DNA of 11,269 nt from Candidatus Aegiribacteria sp. (GTDB lineage Bacteria; Fermentibacterota; Fermentibacteria; Fermentibacterales; JCC-6). The translations under genes and the position numbers were made by a program. Positions 5,913 through 11,269 of the stretch are shown in pieces; position 1 is the stretch's first letter, and every line of letters begins with the position of its first letter. The notes under the pieces were generated by a model, which was given only the letters and a program-made list of their open reading frames with translations, ran no database searches and was not told the DNA's origin. The stretch spans positions 1 through 11,269 of the forward strand of contig DAOWJX010000363.1 in the NCBI GenBank assembly GCA_030640155.1. Reading direction: 5' to 3'.

Positions 5913-7202
5913 TTACCTTATGACCGTAACCACGTCAGTGAACCAACTGCTCATGTAAAAAGCCTCACCGGATGGAAGGGCGCAGATACAATCGGGCTGG
6001 TGATCACCAGTTGAGAAACACTCGACGACCTGATTGTCAGAGGTCCGAATCACGGAAACGGTACTGCTGTTGCCATGGGTGAGGTACAGGTACTCCGCTG
6101 TTGGATGTGCGCAGATATGATTCGGGTCCAGCTCGACGTCTATCTCGGCAACAACCGTGTTGCCGGACGTTTCGATAACGGTGAGAATGTGAGCCATACT
6201 GCTGATAACGTACACGTAGTCTCCTGCGGGTGTGGTACACAGATCCACAGGAGCCAAGTATGATATGCCCACAACAGCAGCTATGGAATTATCGGACGTA
6301 CGGATCACTACCATTGCGTTGATATGATAATCAGCCACATACACGTAATCTCCCGAGGGAGCTGAACAGATGCCCATCGGATACCCGTTTGTGTATATCT
6401 TGCCTGCAAGAGTATTATCAGCCGTTCGAATGACTGCCACGTAACCGTCGTATGAATTGGAGACGTAGACGTACTCATCCGAAGGCAGTGCGCATATACC
6501 GAACTTCTCCCCGGGCATCGACAATTCTGCAGTGACTGTGTTATCTGATGTACGGATGACCGATACACCTCCTGCATGTGTGACGTAGATGTACTCACCC
6601 GAATTGAGACAGCAGACTGCAACCGGTCCGTACTCCAGCTCCACCGTAGCCACTACAGTGTTGTCTGAGGTGCGGATAACGTGAACCTCACCTTCATCGA
6701 AACAGCAGACATACACGTAGTTTCCAGACGGAGTACAGCATATTTCAACCGGCCAGCTGCCGACAGCCACCACTGCAGTAACACTGTCCGGCTCACGGTC
6801 GGGAATATCAACAGCGATCTCGTTACTCCATGATGTTGATCCCTCGGAGCTTGTTGTGAGCAGGGCATAGTGACTGGTCTCGGCGGGTGTGACCAACGAG
6901 TCTATATGTGTACAGAAGTACTTGCTGGTAATGGAGTATATCATCACTGCAGCGCCTGTATCGCTCTGGATCCCGGGGGAATCGGAGCTGTAGAGCCTGT
7001 AAGATCCAAACTCTTCCTCCGGCACAGATGTGAAGTTCCATCTGAGCCAGGCATAGCTCCAGGAAGCTATGTCAAGCGACAAAACGGACGGCTCAGGTAC
7101 CTCGCCGCTGAAGTCAGGCCCGGTATTGTCATCGCACGATAGGCAGATGAAACTTATAAGTAGTAGTGATATGAACATGACAGAGAAACCGGTACTCTTC
7201 AT
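5913..7202 (-). CDS. FN3 plus seven-bladed YVTN beta-propeller lipoprotein-like surface protein
   Basis: The product is 429 residues. A hydrophobic N-terminus (8-22) ends in ICLSC, so Cys23 is the likely lipidated residue; Cys at -3 makes the lipobox imperfect. Residues about 39-133 look like a fibronectin type III domain (WLRWNF, SYRLYSS, HYALLTT). Residues 140-429 are seven repeats of about 42 residues with YVYV and VIRTSDN motifs, the YVTN-type propeller found in exported proteins. The protein ends in VTVIR, but the first strand (SVTAVVAV) can close the last blade, so it is complete. Each blade has ICxxP with Cys at the same place (155, 197, 237, 279, 322, 364, 407). I chose ATG at 7202 because GGAG (7208-7211 on this strand) lies five bases upstream and a signal follows; a TTG at 7265 would put 21 residues before it. 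Likely a binding or structural surface protein; ligand unknown. Confidence 0.78.
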   Translation of the reverse strand: MKSTGFSVMFISLLLISFICLSCDDNTGPDFSGEVPEPSVLSLDIASWSYAWLRWNFTSVPEEEFGSYRLYSSDSPGIQSDTGAAVMIYSITSKYFCTHIDSLVTPAETSHYALLTTSSEGSTSWSNEIAVDIPDREPDSVTAVVAVGSWPVEICCTPSGNYVYVCCFDEGEVHVIRTSDNTVVATVELEYGPVAVCCLNSGEYIYVTHAGGVSVIRTSDNTVTAELSMPGEKFGICALPSDEYVYVSNSYDGYVAVIRTADNTLAGKIYTNGYPMGICSAPSGDYVYVADYHINAMVVIRTSDNSIAAVVGISYLAPVDLCTTPAGDYVYVISSMAHILTVIETSGNTVVAEIDVELDPNHICAHPTAEYLYLTHGNSSTVSVIRTSDNQVVECFSTGDHQPDCICALPSGEAFYMSSWFTDVVTVIR

Positions 7203-7255
7203 GATGACTCCAAACGAAATAATGGTAATATGGGGATTGTTTTTCATTTTAACAC

Positions 7256-7265
7256 TTGTTAACAA
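7256..7265. promoter_or_regulatory. AT-rich leader with TTGTTAACAA palindrome upstream of the propeller gene
   Basis: The 137-base gap between the minus-strand genes (7203-7339) is markedly AT-rich around 7240-7292. It holds a perfect ten-base palindrome, TTGTTAACAA, about 55 bases before the propeller ATG. On the minus strand TTGCAT (7291-7286) followed 18 bases later by TATTGT is a possible weak promoter covering this region. An operator role for the palindrome is conjecture. Confidence 0.25.
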
Positions 7266-7339
7266 TATATTAAATAAAATGCTAAATGCAAAATTCGATC
7301 CTCAATTCTACGGGAACCGTGAATCCAGTCACAGGCGTG

Positions 7340-8989
7340 TTAGATGAATCTGAACAGACCGGAGACTTTCTGTCGAACAAGAGGGTAATTACCACGAACA
7401 TATATTTGTTTCAATGCTCCCGAAACGGAGATTCTTCTCAACTCGATGTTGAGAATCTTCAGAAGAGTAAAACAGCGGGAATCGATCTGAAACTGCCTGT
7501 CGAGTCTGGACAGATCAGGTAATGCCAATTTCCCAGGAGTTGAACAAAGAGCCCATTCTGAGAATACTGTCCTGCCCGCTTCGATCTTCAAAGATCTGGT
7601 TCTATTTTTCATCAATGGATTCCATTCGATAACAGACCATCCCAGGAGACAGAACCACGCAGCTTGCCTGATATCCCGGGAACCCGTTGAAACGAGCCAC
7701 TCAAGGTGCTTTTTTACCTTTTCACTGTTGATAACCTCAACTGCTTCGTGCTCATGATCTTCGGGAATATCCTCCTCGTCGTGGCGTCTGAGCCATACCC
7801 TCTTTCCGACAGAAAGGAATGCTTCCATCGACATTGATCCATGAGGAAAGTACTCCTCTCTGAAGCATGAGAATCCCTCTTCGAGCGCTCCATCTTCAAC
7901 AGGAAGGTAATCAAGCCCCAGCGCATCCGGATCCTGGACAGTACGTTCAAACAGGGATATCAGCAGGTCATTCAGCAGCAGCGCGGAGGAATTCTCAGGA
8001 ACCGGACCAATGCTGAACTCAGGTCCGGGACAGTAAGAACAGGATGAAAGATCAGATGCGAGAAACACAACTTTCCTGCAAGGATTTTTCAGCGCAAGAT
8101 TGTAAGGCGGATGAAGCTCTCTGATTGTTTCAAATTCAAGTAGCGCTGCTTCAAGAGGGGTTTCACATTGATCAATTGAGACATCATACACCTGTGAAAC
8201 AAGCTCCAGTGTTTTTCCGTCAGCTTTCCGCTTCGTAAAATAACTGTTTACTCGACTCCTCAGGGAAGAAGCCTTTCCAACATAAAGCACTTCCCCACAC
8301 TTTGACAGAAAACGGTATACTCCCGGAACATCGGGCAGCGACAGCCTTCTATTTCTCGGCATAGGGTAATTCCACCCGGTATTATGAATCGGGGGGGGCT
8401 CCTTCAGAAATTCCATTAATTGCTCAATTGTAGTAATTCCGGAATCATCAAGGTCATCGACCATCTTTTTCCAGATAGCGATGTTAGCTCTGACATGAGC
8501 TGCAGCTCTTTTTTCCTCTGGCATTGAATACCCCAGATAACCTGAAACAGCTCGAAGCCCTTTTCTGGGCAGGCCCGGATAAAGCCTTCTTGCTATTTCC
8601 CTGGTGCAGAGAATTTGTGGAGCGCTATCGTCAGAAGAATGAAGGGAATAGAGATTGTCAATCCATCTCTGTTCGAACTGAGCGAAGTGAGCTACCGGGA
8701 TTCCTCCCTCGAAGGCTGAGCGGATAAGCTGCCATGCCTCATAAGGTGGGATTGAGCCCTTAAGCATTTCATCGGTAATACCTGTCATACGGGAAATCCT
8801 CGAAGGGATTTTTTCACCTTCAGGCAGTGAAAGGAAAAAGGAGTGAACCTCAGGTTCACTTTTCCGTTGAATTTCATCTGCGGAAACCACTGCCCATGCG
8901 ATCTCGAGAAGATGACCATTGAAAGGGTTAGCTGCCGTAGTCTGACAATCGAAACTGATGACTTTCTGTTCCCTCAAATTTATACTCAT
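7340..8989 (-). CDS. DnaQ-like (DEDDh) exonuclease fold fused to UvrC/Cho-type GIY-YIG endonuclease
   Basis: The product is 549 residues. Residues 9-175 align by eye with DNA polymerase III epsilon-type exonucleases (SRISRMTGITDEML at 63-76 is characteristic), but the active site is altered. Motif I reads FDCQTT, with Gln16 for the catalytic Glu. Motif II reads AHFAQFE, with Glu106 for Asp. Motif III keeps His165 but has Ile170 where Asp is expected. Residues 219-297 form a GIY-YIG nuclease like the UvrC N-terminus: GVYRFL (Tyr225), LYVGKA (Tyr236), Arg246, Glu285 and PPYN (Asn297) are all present. The next region (FSIGPVPENSS) resembles the YxGP segment after GIY-YIG in UvrC. The rest of the 250-residue C-terminus is unassigned; no UvrC endonuclease or HhH region is seen. 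A role in DNA repair is likely. ATG at 8989 is chosen because GGAGG (8996-9000) lies six bases upstream; an earlier start at 9025 would precede that site. Confidence 0.85.
   Translation of the reverse strand: MSINLREQKVISFDCQTTAANPFNGHLLEIAWAVVSADEIQRKSEPEVHSFFLSLPEGEKIPSRISRMTGITDEMLKGSIPPYEAWQLIRSAFEGGIPVAHFAQFEQRWIDNLYSLHSSDDSAPQILCTREIARRLYPGLPRKGLRAVSGYLGYSMPEEKRAAAHVRANIAIWKKMVDDLDDSGITTIEQLMEFLKEPPPIHNTGWNYPMPRNRRLSLPDVPGVYRFLSKCGEVLYVGKASSLRSRVNSYFTKRKADGKTLELVSQVYDVSIDQCETPLEAALLEFETIRELHPPYNLALKNPCRKVVFLASDLSSCSYCPGPEFSIGPVPENSSALLLNDLLISLFERTVQDPDALGLDYLPVEDGALEEGFSCFREEYFPHGSMSMEAFLSVGKRVWLRRHDEEDIPEDHEHEAVEVINSEKVKKHLEWLVSTGSRDIRQAAWFCLLGWSVIEWNPLMKNRTRSLKIEAGRTVFSEWALCSTPGKLALPDLSRLDRQFQIDSRCFTLLKILNIELRRISVSGALKQIYVRGNYPLVRQKVSGLFRFI
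7636..7671 (-). repeat. 36-bp near-repeat, copy B (inside the DnaQ/GIY-YIG gene)
   Basis: This is the in-gene partner of the copy at 5848-5883, encoding RQAAWFCLLGW in the unassigned C-terminal region. The two copies lie in the same orientation about 1.8 kb apart, at the far ends of the minus-strand gene pair. Confidence 0.5.
8391..8398 (-). repeat. Eight-C homopolymer in the inter-domain linker of the nuclease fusion
   Basis: The plus strand has eight consecutive G, so the coding strand has C8, encoding Pro198-Pro199-Pro200 in the linker between the exonuclease fold and the GIY-YIG domain. Gain or loss of one base would frameshift the gene and remove the GIY-YIG part. The frame is intact as written. 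Confidence 0.6.
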
Positions 8990-8995
8990 GCAGTT

Positions 8996-9000
8996 CCTCC
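8996..9000 (-). promoter_or_regulatory. Shine-Dalgarno that decides the start of the nuclease fusion
   Basis: On the minus strand GGAGG lies six bases before ATG at 8989. This fixes the start there, with MSINLREQKVISFD beginning the exonuclease fold at once, rather than 36 bases upstream. Confidence 0.65.
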
Positions 9001-9110
9001 AGCTTGAACGATACAGGAAAAGCACGGTAAGGCAAACCTGATTCCGGAACGGTTTGCTGCGAACAAGGTTATAGAAGTAATCCTCCCTTTCATGTAGCTG
9101 AAGTCTGGTC

Positions 9111-9140
9111 TTGATAGCAAAATTGAAGTATTTTTTTAAA
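9111..9140 (+). promoter_or_regulatory. Weak candidate promoter in the divergent gap before the aminotransferase gene
   Basis: TTGATA (9111-9116) and TTTAAA (9135-9140) are 18 bases apart in an AT-rich stretch with a seven-T run, about 40 bases before the aminotransferase ATG. The 190-base divergent gap (8990-9179) must hold promoters for both directions. On the minus strand I see only TATAAC near 9073-9068 without a matching -35 box. Confidence 0.25.
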
Positions 9141-9179
9141 GTATCACTTATTTAAAGAAGGAAGGTTGCGACAGGTGAA

Positions 9180-10355
9180 ATGAGTACGTTTCCAGATGCT
9201 TCTAAACGAGTAATGAACATTACGAAATCCGCCATTCACGAGATGACACGACTTTCAAAGCAATACGATGATGTAGCTTTTCTTTCCTGGGCAAAGCCGA
9301 CATCGGACACTCCTGAATTCATCAGGGAAGCCGCTGTAGAAGCTATCAGAAATGGATTTACAGGTGGTTATTCGCCAAGTCAGGGGCTTCCGGAATTCAG
9401 GGAAGCCATCTGCCGTAAGCTACTGAAGGACAACAATATCATAGCTGATATAACCGATATAATTGTAACAGTTGGAGCTATCGAAGGTCTTGCGGCTGCT
9501 GTTATGGCCATTATTGATCCGGGAGACGAAGTTATTCTGCCCACACCCACATACTCAACACATGCCCGTCAGGTTTTAATGGCTTCAGGCATACCGGTTT
9601 TTGCTCCAACGATAGAAGATGATGGTTTCAGGCTGGATCTACAGGCGATCAGTGACAGGATCACAGATAAGACAAAGGCAATAATGTTATGCAGCCCGGC
9701 AAACCCCACTGGTTCTGTATTTCCCGAAAGCATTCTTCGTGATCTTGGGGAAATTGCTCTTGAGAACAACCTTTTCATAATTACAGATGAGGCTTACGAG
9801 TACTTTGTCTACGATGATGCATGCCATTTCAGCATTGCTTCCATACCGGAGCTGAAAAAGAATGTAATAAGCTGTTTTACTCTGACAAAAACCTACGCGA
9901 TGACCGGATGGAGGATCGGATATCTGCATGCCGACAGCAGTATTATTCCACAGGTCAATAAAGCTCACATACCGTTGACCATTTGCGCACCTGTCGTTTC
10001 ACAGTACGCCGCTCTTGCCGCATTGCAGGGACCTCAGGAATGCGTCGAGAATTTCAGGGAAAAGTACCTTTCCGCCCGTAACCTGATGTGCAGCAGACTT
10101 GACAGGCTTCCTGACAGTTTCAGCTATCAGAAACCGGAAGGTTCATATCTTATGTTCCCGAAAGTACTGCACTCTTCTATCAGCCGGGGATCTCTGCATT
10201 TCGCCAGAGAACTTCTGCATGAAGTCAAAGTTTCCGTAACTCCTGGCATCGCCTTCGGTCCAACTGGAGAAAACCATGTACGCATGTCATTCTGCGTACC
10301 GGAGGATGTTATAGAAAAAGCATTCGATAGAATTGAGGAGTTTTTTCGGAAGTGA
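9180..10355 (+). CDS. PLP-dependent class I/II aminotransferase
   Basis: This 391-residue protein is full length for fold-type I aminotransferases of the AspC-like I-gamma type. Visible active-site features in order are GGYSPSQGLPEFREAI (62-77), the PTPTYS loop with Tyr125, the substrate-region Asn in SPANPTG (Asn175), Asp203 in ITDEAYE that contacts the PLP ring nitrogen, the Schiff-base Lys237 in TLTKTYAMTGWRIGY, and the carboxylate-binding Arg368 in VRMSFC. Near the N-terminus the usual GxPDF-type loop reads SWAKPTSDTPE (36-46), which could alter substrate contacts. The donor amino acid cannot be called; aspartate, alanine and aromatic enzymes share these motifs. AGGTGA at 9173-9178 sits just before the ATG, with a second purine run (GAAGGAAGG) at 9158-9166. 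The gene is divergent from the nuclease fusion and 87 bases ahead of a GH27 gene in the same direction. Confidence 0.85.
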   Translation: MSTFPDASKRVMNITKSAIHEMTRLSKQYDDVAFLSWAKPTSDTPEFIREAAVEAIRNGFTGGYSPSQGLPEFREAICRKLLKDNNIIADITDIIVTVGAIEGLAAAVMAIIDPGDEVILPTPTYSTHARQVLMASGIPVFAPTIEDDGFRLDLQAISDRITDKTKAIMLCSPANPTGSVFPESILRDLGEIALENNLFIITDEAYEYFVYDDACHFSIASIPELKKNVISCFTLTKTYAMTGWRIGYLHADSSIIPQVNKAHIPLTICAPVVSQYAALAALQGPQECVENFREKYLSARNLMCSRLDRLPDSFSYQKPEGSYLMFPKVLHSSISRGSLHFARELLHEVKVSVTPGIAFGPTGENHVRMSFCVPEDVIEKAFDRIEEFFRK

Positions 10356-10442
10356 CGGTATTACAGATTAATTAGTAGAAACCGGGAAAATTTCATAAAC
10401 CGTATAAAGGCACCACTGCACACCTGAATAAGAAGGTGAATT

Positions 10443-11269
10443 ATGATTGCGGGAACACCCTCAATGGGCTGGAACAGTTGGAACACATTCGGGTCTGATG
10501 TTAACGCCGAGGTCGTTAAAGGAACCGTTGATGCCTTTATCAATGAAGGCTTGCGAGACGCCGGTTATGAATACATTGTGATAGACGACTGCTGGGAAGC
10601 TGATCATCGTGTTGATGGACGCCTGACCTGGGACAGAAAAAAATTCCCTGAAGGCATCAAGGCCTTAGCTGATTACGTCCATAGCAGGGGTTTGAAGTTT
10701 GGTATCTACTCATGCGCAGGCACTCACACCTGTGCCGGGAAGCCTGCCAGCTTCGGATATGAAGAACTTGATGCCCTGACTTTCGCCGAATGGGGTGTGG
10801 ATTTCCTGAAGTATGACTTCTGCTATGTTCCACCAGGTGTTGATGGACCCAGTCTATACCAGCGAATGGGTCAGGCTTTGCGAACCATCGGACGTCCTAT
10901 CGTTTTCAGCATATGTGAGTGGGGAGTAAATGATCCGTGGAAATGGAGTGCAAGAGCAGGTGGACATATGTGGCGTACAACCGGAGACATCACAGACTCG
11001 TGGGAATCAATTCTCAAAATTGGTTTCGAGAAACAGGTTGGGTTGGAATCATATGCTGGTCCAGGTCACTGGAACGATCCGGATATGCTGGTAGTTGGTA
11101 TGTATGACGAGGGAAATGTAGCCTCTGGAGGATGCACAAACGCCGAGTATCGCTGTCATTTCAGCCTTTGGTGTCTTTTGGCGGCACCACTGATGATTGG
11201 TTGTGATGTGCGAAAAATGAATCAGTATACGCGTGAAATCCTATTGAACAGCGATGTCATTGCAGTCAA
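10443..11269 (+). CDS. GH27 alpha-galactosidase (3' end outside window)
   Basis: The frame is open from ATG at 10443 to the end of the window (275 codons). The start matches the family N-terminus directly: TPSMGWNSWNTFG (5-17), then GYEYIVIDDCW (41-51) and GLKFGIYSCAGTHTC (83-97). The nucleophile is Asp125 in FLKYDFCY and the acid/base is Asp182 in RTTGDI, both in their expected contexts. GHWNDPDML and PLMIGCDVRKM further on are also typical. The enzyme would release terminal alpha-linked galactose from oligosaccharides such as melibiose or raffinose, or galactomannan side chains. No signal peptide precedes the catalytic barrel, so it should be cytoplasmic. AAGGTGA at 10433-10439 is the ribosome site. 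The C-terminal beta-sandwich is missing only because the window ends. A related N-acetylgalactosaminidase activity cannot be excluded. Confidence 0.9.
   Translation, partial: MIAGTPSMGWNSWNTFGSDVNAEVVKGTVDAFINEGLRDAGYEYIVIDDCWEADHRVDGRLTWDRKKFPEGIKALADYVHSRGLKFGIYSCAGTHTCAGKPASFGYEELDALTFAEWGVDFLKYDFCYVPPGVDGPSLYQRMGQALRTIGRPIVFSICEWGVNDPWKWSARAGGHMWRTTGDITDSWESILKIGFEKQVGLESYAGPGHWNDPDMLVVGMYDEGNVASGGCTNAEYRCHFSLWCLLAAPLMIGCDVRKMNQYTREILLNSDVIAV

Noticed and set aside
5913..5960. Apparent truncation of the propeller gene, because the last repeat stops at VIR instead of VIRTSDN
   Set aside because: Seven repeats are present and the first strand after the FN3 domain can complete the last blade, which is normal propeller closure.
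5913..7202. Long frames opposite the propeller gene, including Arg/His-rich or Ser-rich translations
   Set aside because: They are low-complexity shadows of the repeat-coding strand, without ribosome sites or recognisable domains.
5913..7202. Regular DNA-level repeats in this region as a possible CRISPR or tandem-repeat array
   Set aside because: The roughly 126-base periodicity is in frame and encodes diverged propeller blades; there are no identical repeats with unique spacers.
8990..9025. Longer N-terminus for the nuclease fusion (start at 9025)
   Set aside because: GGAGG lies inside that extension at the right distance from ATG 8989, and the exonuclease fold begins right after 8989.

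Overview
The window looks like chromosomal DNA from a Gram-negative, uncultured-type bacterium. The C-terminal part of an outer-membrane beta-barrel, a YjbH-like exported protein and two lipoprotein-like exported proteins imply an outer membrane. Base composition is moderate, close to half GC by eye. Start sites often carry good GGAG/AGGAGG ribosome binding sites. Gene style (FN3 plus YVTN propeller lipoproteins, an SGNH-like Cys-rich lipoprotein, a NatAB/CPBP cluster) would fit the FCB superphylum or a related candidate phylum. That placement is inference only; no rRNA or marker gene is present.

Layout. 1-390 is the 3' end of an outer-membrane barrel gene. 411-1073 encodes a CPBP-type membrane glutamic protease, starting at TTG. 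1181-3941 is a tight operon of a NatA-like ABC ATPase, a NatB-like permease and a class I SAM methyltransferase, with ATGA overlaps at both junctions. 4003-4926 encodes a short YjbH-like exported protein behind a plausible promoter. 4974-5840 encodes a Cys-rich exported protein of an SGNH-hydrolase-like family. It converges on a minus-strand lipoprotein at 7202-5913, with an FN3 domain and a seven-bladed YVTN propeller. Upstream of that on the minus strand (8989-7340) is a fusion of a DnaQ-type (DEDDh) exonuclease fold and a UvrC-like GIY-YIG nuclease. Divergent from it on the plus strand are a PLP-dependent aminotransferase (9180-10355) and a GH27 alpha-galactosidase that runs off the window (10443-11269). 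No gene-free stretch exceeds 200 bases.

How it works together. The CPBP protease and NatAB exporter plausibly form one membrane module, since CPBP domains are also known fused to NatB-type permeases. The methyltransferase is translationally coupled to the permease, but its substrate is unknown. The two convergent exported proteins are both unusually rich in patterned cysteines. The GH27 enzyme has no signal peptide and should act on galactosides in the cytoplasm.

Most worth a second look: (a) the exonuclease half of the DnaQ/GIY-YIG fusion has lost most catalytic acids while the GIY-YIG half is intact; (b) a run of eight C residues sits in the linker between those halves; (c) a 36-bp near-copy of part of that gene lies about 1.8 kb away in the convergent intergenic gap and still reads as RQAAWFCLFG before a stop; (d) one cysteine sits at the same place in all seven propeller blades. 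I see no CRISPR array, insertion sequence, prophage gene, tRNA or rRNA.
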